Shown one piece after another: positions 53,178-63,875 of a DNA stretch of 64,000 bases. Position numbers and translations under genes: made by a program. The DNA lies in assembly GCA_033675265.1 (NCBI GenBank), contig JAUJYZ010000494.1, positions 186,001-250,000 of the forward strand, given 5' to 3'. The notes beneath the pieces were generated by a model. It ran no database searches. It was given only the letters and a program-made list of their open reading frames with translations, and was not told the origin of the DNA. This DNA comes from Actinostola sp. cb2023 (Eukaryota > Cnidaria > Anthozoa > Actiniaria > Actinostolidae). The first letter of the stretch is position 1; each line of letters opens with the position of its first letter.

Positions 53178-54296
53178 ATAGAGTGATTCCAATAAACCTG
53201 GGCATTACTAACTACTCCAATACACACTATTATACACTCACTCTTTTCTTTTGTTCCTTTGCATCTAATAAACTATGCACAAAATAAATCTCCTTCAAAC
53301 TTGCCGTGTTTAATTAGGTGTATATTAAATCTACTGTAAATTATAAAATACACTACATCGCCCACTTCTATGACAGTATTTGTTTGTTTGTGAAAATACA
53401 GTGTTCTAAATACAGAAATAGCAATATAGAGTGATTCCAATAAACCTGGGCATTACTAACTACACCAATACACACTATTAGACACTCACTCTTTTGTTTT
53501 CTTTTGTTCCTTTGCATCTAATAAACACTGACAGCTAATTAGTAGTGCCCAGGTTTACTGGAATCACTCTATACCTAGCAGGTAGTACTAAATTGATTTA
53601 GAGTATACAAACACTAAAAGCATGCAATACTTTGTACTATTTAGTGCTAAATAGCACTAATTAAACAATAGAAAACAATATAATTATATATAGCATAATT
53701 TCGCACTATTTAGTACTATTTATGTTGCACGCTTTAAAGTGTTTGCCATTATACTCTAGCGATTTTCTGCACTAACCTAATTTCACAGCTATATAATTTT
53801 ACAACTCTATAAGTTAGAGGTGTACAGAACTGATACTTATAAGCCGCATCTACACGAACAAGTTTTCCTTGACAAGGAAAAAGTGACAATTTTTTGTCAT
53901 CCACACGAGCAAGTATTCCTTGACAAGATGTTTTTGTCATCTACACGAGCAAGTCTTCCTTGTCAAGGAAAATTTGCTCGTGTAGATGCGGCTTCAAAAG
54001 TGCAAATTAGCATGGGTAATTGGCTGTCTACAAGTTATACCAAAAAGCCTGAATGACAAACAGAGAGTGTAATACTTGGAGGTCCATGGGAAAAAAGTTT
54101 TGAAGATTTCAACGTAAAACACAATAGAATTACTAGTTAAGTTGATGATGTTAGAGTGATTCCAATAAACCTGGGCATTACTAACTACACCAATACACAC
54201 TATTAGACGCTCGCTCTTTTGTTTTCTTTTGTTTCTTTGCATCTAATAAACACTGACAGCTAATTAGTAGTGCCCAGGTTTATTGGAATCACTCTA
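53178..54296. mobile_element. Cluster of short MITEs with GAGTGATTCCAATAAACCTGG ends
   Basis: Two full copies of about 140-146 bp, 53432-53571 and 54151-54296, run from TAGAGTGATTCCAATAAACC to GGTTTATTGGAATCACTCTA (or GGTTTACTGG). A half copy starts at about 53178. The segment from about 53030 to 53205 is tandemly repeated at about 53270-53455, carrying the MITE tip with it. Confidence 0.82.
53842..53995. mobile_element. Foldback element with AAGCCGCATCTACACGA ends
   Basis: AAGCCGCATCTACACGA and TCGTGTAGATGCGGCTT are exact complements. The interior has repeated TTCCTTGACAAGG palindromes. Length 154 bp; non-coding. Confidence 0.85.
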
Positions 54297-54810
54297 TTGA
54301 GCCCTGCTAGTTCAAACTAAATAAATAGCAGAATCCTAATTAATACAAATACATCTAACTAAGAATCAATTGGATAGAATGTAATCTAAATAAAGACCAT
54401 CAGAACTATAAACTATAAGCTCTAGAACGCAAACTAACCCAAACCCAAAACCCTAATTCAAACCTTTTCTCACTCCACCCATTTCCAACACAACACTTCG
54501 CAGTTTGTTCAGTAACCATGAACAATGGATCCAGTCAAGGTTGGCATTGATAAAATACAGTAAATGTATGGAAATATCAATGCCATTTGACTTGTATTGG
54601 TACCACATCGGTTCTAACTGAAGTGGTGTATGTCCCAGGTTTTAGTAACACACCTTAATTAACAATCTTGGGACTAAATTGGGTCATTTATAGGCTGTAA
54701 TTGATGGAAGCTCCTTTATGAACCGGATATTAAGATGTGCATGTCAAAGAAATACACTTAAACTACGGCGTAGTTGGCCATGAAATATTTTTCGCTTAAC
54801 ATTTTCTATT

Positions 54811-55104
54811 TACAGTGGAACCCCGCCTAACGGGCACCCCGGTATAACGGTCAGTTTTATAGGTCCCGGCGGAAAGGTGATACATTTTCTGTTAAAAAGA
54901 CCCCGTTATAACGGACACCCATTATAACGGACAACGGACACTTTTTTACAGCCAGAACAGCAAAATTTAATACAAAATCAACCCCATTATAACGGACAGT
55001 TTGAGTACAATCTTTCATCACACCATTGTTCGTGAAGATTTATTCCTGATTAGAGACGAATGGAAATGAATACTTGGTGTCTGTTATAACGGGGTTCCAC
55101 TGTA
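54811..55104. mobile_element. pogo/Tigger-like non-autonomous element
   Basis: The left tip TACAGTGGAACCCCG and right tip CGGGGTTCCACTGTA are exact complements with TA at the outer edges, followed inside by several CGTTATAACGG motifs in both orientations. CAGTGGAACC-type tips with TA duplication are characteristic of pogo/Tigger transposons. No transposase remains. Confidence 0.78.
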
Positions 55105-55366
55105 ATTCTCACCCCCTCCATCAATGAGCAATTTCCTATTTTGGGTAAAACTTAGAATATATAGGCTCTCCAACTTTTAAACAAGAGGATTTGTTTACAT
55201 ACATGAACTCAAATTATACGGTGTTATTGAGAATACAGCTGTGTGGTTAATTCAAACAAATACTGTAATGTGATTCCCCAGGATACTAATATCGCTCTAT
55301 TACTTTACATTTTATACTATTGAACTTTAAGTTCAAGCTTAACTTATTATGCAATAAATATGACCA

Positions 55367-58300
55367 TTAGAAAACACCGGGGGCTGGAGGATCTTGACTT
55401 GGTTCCTGTAAATAAACACAGCAGTCGAACAAGATGAATTAAGACAATTGTGATCCAAAACATCTCATCATGCAGACTCCCGATGAGAGGAGGACTCGGG
55501 AAAGAAGATGAGATATTGCAAGGGGAAAACTTATACAAAAGGAAAAAGTCTTTTTTCTCTCTCTCAGCAAATAGGCGATTTTCATGATGGCATCACAGTG
55601 ATTAGGAAGGCTGAAAACAGCGGTGTGGGCCAATGGCCCATCAATTGCTACATTTATGGGCCATAAATTTTCTAAAGGGGCCATCACTCAAAAATAATGG
55701 GCCATTTTAGTGTTGTTATTTAATTAGTCTTATTGTGCACAATCGCGCGCGCTCTTAAAACCGCAAGTCAAAATGGCCAAAAAAAAACATTTTTTTCAAA
55801 ATAGTATCCATGTTTTCCTTTTTTGATATCTAAAATAGCTTTCTGAACATGTTTTCGATTTTCAACTGCTTCTTGATGTTGAAAAACGCAAAAAGCAGCG
55901 GTTTTTAAAGAAACGAACTCTCATTATAGTACCCAGTCTCCCCTGGGAATTCAAAATGGCGGCCAAATTTTCGATTTTTACGGCAAAATATCTCCGAAAC
56001 GAAGAAGTGGACCCACTTTTTTTTGAAATTGTAATGCGTCCCTAAGGCCCCAAAGAAAATATTTTTTTGCGCCGTACGATCTAAAAACGTGCCAATGGCG
56101 CATGGCGCACGTCCTTCCCTATCACTGGCATCATATATATACTACAAGTACCAGAATGCTTTATAATCAGTACCAATAATTGTCTTGCTATTCTCATGAG
56201 GGAATAAAAATCTGAATAAGAAATACAATTTCCAAAGCATTCTGGTAGTTGTAGTCATATATAACGCCATCATGAAAATCTCCTATTAAACCCTTTCCCC
56301 AGCTCAATTCCATTTCTGTTGCTTTTAGTTTTGTAGAGCACGAGAGTAGGAGATCATAATTAGTGCTGTTATACATGTACATACTGAGCATATATACAAT
56401 CCAGTCGAGTTATAAACGGAAAACAGCCATGGATGTTAGAGAAACAATTCACTACTTACATCATTCCCTGTTGGTTTGTCCCCGCCTTGTCTTAATCGTT
56501 GAGGCCTAAACATACAAATACAAGCTTTATAATTACACTGCACATATGTGGAACTATCACATACAGTCTTAAACCTCTAAGCGTCACCTTCAGGAAATAG
56601 CCAAATGACCTAATAGAGGTGACCACGCTTAATAAAAGGTCAAGTTTACAGTAAGTATATGGGGCCGACCGATTTCCGGGAATTTGAGTGAAGTTTGACT
56701 GTGTATGCATGCTATATTAATAAATTATTTACTATTATTATTATTAAATCATGAACATGAGCTTCTTCAGTTTTAAAAACAAAGGTGGGACATTAATTAT
56801 ATTACATGTACGGTATGTAAAATGTTGGGTCGAGCTATATAGTTCAAAAAATTGCTGTACACATCGGCGCATGCATAAAGCCACACCCTGAGTTTCACAA
56901 CTCGCTTTTTGGACAAAAAATAAATTGAAGAAATCTAAAGTCAAGTGTTGAAAAAGCTACGTATACATTACATCTTCTGTCACCGTTAGAAATGTAAGCT
57001 GTCTAATATGTACATGTATTAAACCAAGCAATCGATGGGTTCAGATAGAGAACTGGCCCTGGTTGCACGAAAGGTAGTTAGCAGTATCCACCGCATAAGT
57101 CCTATCCAACGGATAAAATTTATTGGATAACTGCATCAGTTATATCCATTGGATAAGACTTATCTGAAACTACACTGGCTTCCTGTCTCTGAACGTATTA
57201 CTTTCAAAATTCTACTGCTAACCTACAAATGCCTTCACGACCTTGCTCCTCAGTACCTGTCCGATCTTCTCAAGCTCTACCAACCTAAACGTACTCTACG
57301 CTCTTCATCTAAATGCCTCCTTCACAACCCGACATCAAGAACTTCTACTTTTGGTGACAGAACTTTCTCAATGGCTGCACCTGCACTCTGGAACAATCTC
57401 CCTGAAAACTTAAAACACTCTGCCTCTGTTGCTGCCTTCAAATCTTCACTTAAAACCTTCCTGTTTACTAGGAATATTTAATACCTTTTTTTTTCCCCTT
57501 CTATTTAGCTTTTGCCACTGTTTCGTCCTCATTAATTGTAAAAAGCATCGAGACTATTGTATGATGCGTTTATAAAGAACTTATTATTATTATTTATTAT
57601 TATTATCTGGTGGATAGCGCTATTCACCTTTCGTGCAAGCCTGGAAACTAGTCTAGAGGTTAATTTATGCAAATTTTGGTCCACTTTTCTAGACCTTAAT
57701 TCCCATGGATTAATGGGGGCCCCCCCCCCCCCCCCCCCGACCCCCAATTTTGAAAAAGAGGTGTGGCTTAGACCTGGGTGTTTATGGTAAATGCTCATCT
57801 GCTCAATATATGCTATAATAAGTCATACTGTCATACAGTCAGTGCAAGCAACATTATGGTACTATATATAGGGGGTGTCGAATGGTCTCCGCAAAAGTCA
57901 GTCTTGCAAAATATCACTCAAATTTCGCGGGTCTCGAAGTCTCATTTTTTTTGCAAAAAGCCATCTCAGAGTCTCAAATTGTTAAAACAAAGGAAATCGG
58001 TGAAAAAGCATCTCGGGCTCACAAAAATATAATAATAATAATAATCAAGTTCTTGAAAACGCATCATACATGTACATTGTCTCGATGCTTTTAACAATGA
58101 AATATATGCCTTGTCTCGGAGTCTCGCAAAGTCTCATCTTGACCATTCAACACCCCTAATATACTATTAAAACAATCGTTTTACCAAGTTTTTACCACAC
58201 TTCAATATTACTCTTATTCTTAATTACCTGAGTAGAAATAGAATAAACGCAATAGCAATCCAAGCCATAACCATAAACAGTGTGGTATTGGAATTATTCC

Positions 58301-59944
58301 CTTCAGGTCCTGTGGTATTACTCTGTGGTCCTGGAACTACAAGAGTTATGTATACAAAATATTCACTGTACAAACAAAAGAAATTCAGCTGGACTAAAAA
58401 AAAGAGTTATGCTGTACTTTATGCGGCAATACCATATATGGAGGTGACATATGATCTGATGGTCAACTCTGCTGACACTGCATGATATAGAGCAGAATTC
58501 GTCTCACTGTGAAAATATAATTACAGCACAGCTAGATGTGCTGTAGCTGTGCCGTGACCGTATGTTTCCTGATAACCATATGCCATGACCATACTGCAGT
58601 GCAGCAACAATGCCATGTTTTTACAGTCATACAAATTCTGCTCATGTACATATAATACTGTATTGTGTTTATGATGACGTTTATAGCACAAACACAAGGT
58701 CTACATGTAATTGTGGAAAACAATCAACCAATCACATTACCCCAAGAACTCTCACAGGATTGACATGTACTGCATATGCTATAGAGCAGAATTCGTCTCA
58801 CTGTGAAAATAATTACAGCACACTGACGTGCTGACGTGCTGTAGCTGCATGTGCCATGGCCGTATATATGTTTCCTGATCGATAACCAACTCCATGCCGT
58901 GACCATACTGTGCAGCGACAATGCCATCACCGTTTTTACACAGTACGTCATACAAATTCTGCTCATGTACGTATAATACTGTATTGTGTTTGTGATGATG
59001 TTTATAGCACACAAACACATACTCACATGTAGTGTATAACAGTATATGTGGAAAACAATCAACCAATCACATTACCCCTAGAACTCTCGCAGGATTCCGA
59101 TTCAAAAAAATCCAAAATATGGATTCCATGGACTGTATCCTATACATAAATTACCCACCAGTTCACTTAATTAAATTAATAAAATGCAAATTTTCAGGTG
59201 CAATAGTTCGTTGTTACAACAAAATGTAGTTTAACAGTGTCAGGAATTGTCCAGCAAAGACTGAGTAGAAAAACATTAAAAAATTCGGAGTTTAGAATTA
59301 TTGAATTCTCGAGGCGTGTGTCAGCCATAACGGTGAATATATAATACACGTATGCTTTATACAGGAAGTTTATGCTGTACTTTCATAAACCTATTACGAT
59401 GTAGTTCTCAGTCTCTGGCTAAGCTCTCGATATATTTATCTTATTCAAAATATGTCAGATAAACATAAACAAATATGGTAATACTAACTTAAATGTTTTG
59501 ACTAGATATATATGTTATAAACAGTAATTTAAACTGCTACATTATGCATGCATGCATGGCCGCCGTACGTATGCGTTTAAATACAGTTCTGTACTGACAA
59601 CTCAAAAGTCAAAGTACAGGTAAAACTACGAGGACACATCAAACTTACGTTCTTGAAGACATTGAGTATCTGTGCAATAACTCTGAGAACTTCGTAGCTA
59701 AATAAATAGAAAGAGAATATCAACTATGAGGGCAGCTGAATCAATATGTGCTATAAGCTTATCTATCTACATGTACATGTATACAAAATAAATTCACGAT
59801 TCAAGGAATGATAAAAGAAGAACACAAACCGCCATTATCGTTCATACTTACAAGAGATATCAGCCTTCGCATAGCACCATCGTAGGAATAAATACATTCA
59901 CACGGATCAAATCCTCCATCGCCGGGCCCTCCGCCATCATCCAT
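55367..59944 (-). CDS. SMIM14: Small integral membrane protein 14
   Basis: Five exons on the minus strand: 59852-59944, 59649-59697, 58228-58336, 56460-56505 and 55367-55405. All have GT-AG borders and consistent phases, giving 111 residues (human about 99). SMIM14 is a small single-pass protein reported from the endoplasmic reticulum; its molecular role is poorly known. The signature is very clear: DGGFDPCECIYSYDGAMRRL near the start, SQSYCTDTQCLQELPGP, a Gly/Asn/Thr linker with NNS and NTT glycosylation sequons, a single membrane segment TLFMVMAWIAIAFILFLL, then RPQRLR and the terminal QDPPAPG. Every conserved cysteine is present. The start codon is in AAG-ATG-G context. Longer Gly-rich N-terminus than the human protein. 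Intron 3 holds a MITE-interrupting LINE fragment. Confidence 0.96.
55568..56290. mobile_element. MITE, about 720 bp, in SMIM14 intron 4
   Basis: Left AATAGGCGATTTTCATGATG and right CATCATGAAAATCTCCTATT are near-complements. The interior includes GGGCCATAAATTTTCTAAAG and ACCAGAATGCTTT / AAAGCATTCTGGT, which forms an inner hairpin. No protein. Confidence 0.75.
57056..57640. mobile_element. MITE family B (GGATAAG), copy 3, split by a LINE fragment
   Basis: The left part GGTTGCACGAAAGGTAGTTA ... CCATTGGATAAGACTTATC ends at about 57168 and the right part TGGTGGATAGCGCTATTCAC resumes at about 57607. Between them lies the LINE 3' end. In the other two copies these halves are contiguous. Confidence 0.85.
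57164..57606 (+). mobile_element. Non-LTR retrotransposon (CR1/L2-like) 3' fragment: reverse transcriptase C-terminus and tail
   Basis: An open frame of about 105 codons (to TAA at 57479-57481) reads KLHWLPVSERITFKILLLTY, then CLHDLAPQYLSDLL and TFSMAAPALWNNLPENLKHS, the standard C-terminal end of LINE ORF2 proteins. It is followed by a 3' UTR, the hairpin GCATC/GATGC at 57545-57567, and a TTATTATTA tail. It is 5'-truncated, as is usual for target-primed retrotransposition, and inserted in a MITE. Confidence 0.85.
57720..57738 (+). repeat. Poly-C run
   Basis: About 19 C in SMIM14 intron 3. Length may be uncertain. Confidence 0.85.
58028..58096 (-). mobile_element. LINE 3' tail, minus strand
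   Basis: Read on the minus strand: TTAAAAGCATCGAGACAATG, then TATGATGCGTTTTCAAGAAC and TTGATTATTATTATTAT. The hairpin GCATC/GATGC and the TTA tail match 57545-57606. No coding remnant. Confidence 0.65.
58481..59095 (+). repeat. Tandem duplication of about 300 bp in SMIM14 intron 2
   Basis: 58485-58755 and 58783-59090 share long blocks: TATAGAGCAGAATTCGTCTC, ACTGTGAAAATA, ACAAATTCTGCTCATGTAC, TATAATACTGTATTGTGTTT and GTGGAAAACAATCAACCAAT, in the same order and direction, with scattered indels. Confidence 0.88.
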
Positions 59945-60195
59945 CTTGGCTCTTCTTTGCTGGAGTTAAATCCCTCTTTAAAACGAGGAATTCGACGGGG
60001 TTTGCTCGGCTCGTTCCCTTCAAATACACTCAAATATATCAATGTCTTTTTCTGTTCTATCAAATATGAAATCTACAAATGCTGAAAGTCGAAATGTATG
60101 TGGTTTTCTCGAAGGAACGTTCAATCGTTCGACACGTCTGTTTATCAACATAACTTAGTGCATGAGCCTGGGGAACCCGGATGAGCTCTACTTAC

Positions 60196-60390
60196 CACGG
60201 GAGGACACGGGCTCGCTGTGGTTCCAGATGCGAAAAAAGCAGTCTCACGAAAAGAACTCACGTCTCAGAACCTCTAAACTGAGTTTCCAACGTTCTGGGA
60301 ATTCTTTCTTACTTTACTTCAGGAACGTATTTGCGCAGTGTAGCCAAAACACCTGCAGAAATTTTAAATTCAGTTGCTATGAGAGCTGAT
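60196..60390 (-). other. Possible non-coding first exon and promoter region of SMIM14
   Basis: On the minus strand a strong donor (CCCGTG|GTAAGT) stands at 60196, about 250 bp upstream of the SMIM14 start codon, at the end of a GC-richer stretch unlike its AT-rich surroundings. A non-coding leader exon ending here is plausible. A plus-strand frame at 60162-60389 in the same stretch shows no known motif. Inference only. Confidence 0.35.
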
Positions 60391-60399
60391 CACGTGACA

Positions 60400-62560
60400 C
60401 ATCACAGCTCGTAAACAATCAGCTCGTGGGAGCTTCTGACTGGCTCGCAGATTTTTCCGCTATTTTTATTTCATTTATTTATTTGATATGTCCACTATTT
60501 CACAAATGACAAACTTATTGAGAAGATGTGAATTTTCAAACATCGAAATTTTATATGAAAACCTTTGGAAAATGTTGGAATAGTTTTTTGGAAATTTTCA
60601 TATAAAATTTCGATTTTTGAAAATTCCGTATCTTCGCAATTTGTGAAGCGATCTTTTCCAAACTTCACATTTTTACTAATTTCAACGAGCTCTTTCCAGC
60701 TATGATAATAATTTTTTGTCCTATGAGTTTTGAAATTACATGATAAACCCTCAAATAAAATCCCCCAACTCCGGCATATCATCAAAACTGAAATGAATAA
60801 AATAATATATATCATTATAATTATGATGGCCTATTATATCGATTCGATCGCCAGCGAGTCTATATTCAAATTCAGCTTCTAGTTACAATGATCCCAGCGG
60901 TCGCTAGGATGTTAAACAGGAGCCCGAAGTTATTTTATTCGCATTCTGTAAAAGAAATCAGAATCTGAATAAATGAGAATTTCCTCTCAATAAAATCTGA
61001 ATCAAAACAAAAAGGAAACGAAAACTGAAATGAGAGACAATATTTTTACACACAAAAATCTTACATTCAGGAAAAAATCTGAATAAATAAATAAGATATT
61101 TTCTCTCAAATAAAATCTGAAAAGGGAAATTAAAGAATGAGATTTTTTTCACAATTTTTGTTTGGGAAAATGACTAAAATAATCTGCCAAAGTCGCAGCC
61201 ATAATAGAGATGTAAATTCAGAATTTGCAAGTCAAAGATGGTTGACCAGGGGCTGATCGGACCATTGAAGCGAGCAAACAAATACACTGTATTGATATTT
61301 ATGTTGATTAACGCGTGAGCAATACAAAATCGATAAATTACCAATAACAATTCTATTCTCGAAATGTTCTCTACCTTGTATCAATTTCTCTTGCTGACTT
61401 GCTCTAATGTAAAATACTCTAATTTGAGTAAAAAAATGACGTTCGACTAATGACTCATTATGACGTCATAGCGCGTCACAATTACGTGTTGAATAGAGCG
61501 GAGCGAACTCTGAGCGAAGGCAATATCAGTATTTACAGGTTTGTTTATGTACTCTATTTTCGAGTTGTTTAGACACCTTTGTGATTCCTTGGCTAATGAA
61601 CACATTTGCTCAGCCTTAGCCTCAATTCAGTGTCAATTATTCCGCAAATGGATTGGGCCTTCGTGTAGCTGCATAAATTGTCTTTGCTATTGTTTTCCTC
61701 GGGTGTTTTTAATGTAAAAACAATACATAGAACGACAATAGAACAATAACCAGGACTTTTGTACAACGACACGAAGACCTGACCCTGGATTGAGGCTATA
61801 TATGAAGCAGCGGAGCAAACGCGTCTTCTGTCAGGGAGTGCAACGTTGTCTAAACAACGTGAAACTCGAGTTTTCCATTTGGCTTGATTGAGGTAAAGTA
61901 CGTACGATTGATGCTTGTGCGGCTTTTCGCGTGCAAGATACTTCATTGGAGCTCTGAAAAGGGCTACAATATTACCAGTATTAGACATCATTACAAGCGA
62001 TATTGATCGTATTGCCACGACACACGCAACCAGCAAAGTTGTAAAACTTTGTTACAAAAAGTACAAATTTCCCCTCTTAATTTGTACCGGAAATGATATT
62101 GATATCAATGCTGAATTATCATCTTTGGTGTTAATTGTTGGGGAAAAAGTTTAAGTGGTTTTCAAGATGCATGTACGAAGTGTTACAACTCTATCGTGAT
62201 ATTAGAGCATCTCTGTCTTGCGCGCTTCACAATGCACATCACGCTTTCGCAGAGAGAAAAAACAACTCCACAGCGGTAGATCCTAGTTTGCGCATACGTG
62301 TTCCGCTGCTCTTGTTACGTCATGGTTATCCGTGCGCACGCGCGCACCAAAATACGACCATTTGGCTTCCTTCTTTTTAATCATAACGGTGTCAAATTTG
62401 AAGTTGGTCAGGAGCCCATTTGTAGGAGCGTCCATCTCCCATATAGGGTATGTGTCACAGCGTATTAGATGATAAATCTATTTTTAGATCAGTAGTTCGC
62501 GCGAAAAAACACCTCGACCAATCAGAGCAGGGATAATTTAGCCAATCACAGCTCACTAAT
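60400..62560. other. Intergenic, repeats and unassigned sequence
   Basis: Contains an AT-rich inverted repeat near 60525-60625 (CGAAATTTTATATGAAA / TTTCATATAAAATTTCG), tandem-like AAAATCTGAATAAAT copies at 60960-61130, and the family C element at 61658-61792. Open frames at 61593-62036 (minus) and 61915-62154 (plus) overlap and lack any recognised motif. No gene is supported. Confidence 0.5.
61658..61792. mobile_element. Inverted-repeat element, family C, uninterrupted copy
   Basis: CCTTCGTGTAGCTGCATAA and TTGTACAACGACACGAAGACC form the tips, and the interior TAAAAACAATACATAGAACG with AATAACCAGGACTTTTGT matches, in reverse orientation, the outer element at 45866-46193. Confidence 0.65.
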
Positions 62561-62563
62561 TAA

Positions 62564-62824
62564 ATCAGTCGCACAAGACAGGCAGACAAGACAGAGAAGC
62601 AAGCTTTTCATTCAAACCTTTCGAGTTCAAATTTGAGCGAAGAGAGCGATTACACAAGTAAAGAACACACTAGTTCACCTCAAAGTAAGCCTGATGAATC
62701 GGTAAAGCGAGTAGCTTCTGCATGGTTCAAGAAAAGGGAATACACAACTGTCACAAGCGACTCCAGCGCCGAAGACGGCAAATCTCTCAGCTCGGCTCAG
62801 TTTTCGAGGGAATCTGAGGCGTAA
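62564..62824 (+). other. Unassigned open frame without ATG, possible exon
   Basis: An open frame of about 86 codons ends in TAA at 62822-62824. Codons read as a Ser/Glu/Lys-rich polar peptide (LSEESDYTSKEHTSS, VKRVASAWFKKRE, SDSSAEDGKSLSS). No in-frame ATG precedes it, so it would need an upstream exon or be a transposon relic. Composition looks protein-like rather than random, but I recognise no family. Confidence 0.3.
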
Positions 62825-62959
62825 ACTTTCACGAAAACATACAGAATTTCACCTACACAAACGGCTCTGATTCAGTCGGAAATGACTAACTGAGCTGAAA
62901 TCTCCTTTGAAGCCTCTTCTTTCATCGATCTTATTTGATGGTGCATGTGAATTATGTCA

Positions 62960-63875
62960 GGTAAACCACAGGCAGCCCAACCATTGCTTTTGAGGCTACT
63001 AAATAATTCAAAAATGATATTTGTGTCTTTTCTTGATGGGTTCCCTGTGGTAAAGCGCGCGCGCGCGCAATACATATGTTGGGTTCCCTGTGTTGAGTAA
63101 TATCCTATGTTGGGCTTCCTGTGTGCATCCCGCGCGTCCCGCAGTGTATGTGTATATTTACAGATACACTCAATTGCAGAAACGTTGTAGTATACATTTA
63201 TACAAATATACAAATATCTAATGAGATGCAAAATGTTAAACATGCTAAAATACAACTGTTTAAGCACAAAATAGTGCTGAAAATCATTGTGTTGTCCTTG
63301 TTGGATGCGATACTAATCTAAAATTGATGATGTTCTGATATATTAGAAGAAAATAAGCGATGTTTCGTACATTGTATCTCATTAGATATCTTGTATCTCA
63401 TTAGATATGTCTATAAATATATACTACAACCTTTCTGCAATTGAGTGTATTTACACGTTTAAATATACACATTTGCTGCGGGCGCATCCCGCAGGACGCA
63501 CACAGGAAGCCCAACATAGGACATTACTCAGCACAGGGAACCCAACATATGTATTGCGCGCGCGCGCGCTTTACCACAGGGAACCTATCAAAAAAAGACG
63601 CAATTATCATTTTTTGAATTATTTAGTTGCCTCAAAAGCAATGGTTGGGCTACCTGTGGGTAACACAGGCAGCCCAACCATTGTTTCTGAGCCTAATTAT
63701 AATTATTAATAAAATATATTTGCATGCGCGCGTCTTTTTTGATGGGTTTCCTGTGGTTTAGAACGCGCGCGCGCGATGGCGCGCGATACGTATTATTATT
63801 GGATTCCCTGTGTTGAGTAACTTATATGTTGGGCTTCCTGTGTGCATCCCGCGCGTCCCGCAGTACATGTGTATA
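62960..63875. repeat. Cluster of CACAGG/CCCAA motif foldback repeats
   Basis: Two large arms, 62963-63165 and 63470-63665, are mirror images (CCACAGGCAGCCCAACCATT left, GGTTGGGCTACCTGTGG right; alternating CG runs and TATGTTGGGTTCCCTGTG in both). A third copy in direct orientation follows at 63665-63870. Each arm has four to five motif copies separated by CGCGCGCG runs and TTTGATGGGTT. Confidence 0.85.

Larger units (their letters stand above)
50254..55366. other. Intergenic region between the GPCR and SMIM14, a field of MITEs and satellites
   Basis: No gene was recognised. It holds GPCR-flank duplicates, a poly-C tract, the GGTCGCTTAC minisatellite, and the elements described at 51830-52555, 53178-54296, 53842-53995 and 54811-55104. 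A stretch near 54590-54660 has a VYVPG-like reading that could be a Copia relic. Roughly 51240-51830 and 54300-54590 show nothing recognisable. Confidence 0.6.

Noticed and set aside
60162..60389. 75-codon plus-strand frame upstream of SMIM14
   Set aside because: No motif; the same stretch on the minus strand has a strong splice donor that suits a SMIM14 leader exon.
61593..62154. Overlapping minus- and plus-strand frames of 147 and 79 codons
   Set aside because: They overlap each other and the family C repeat, with no motif or splice evidence for either.
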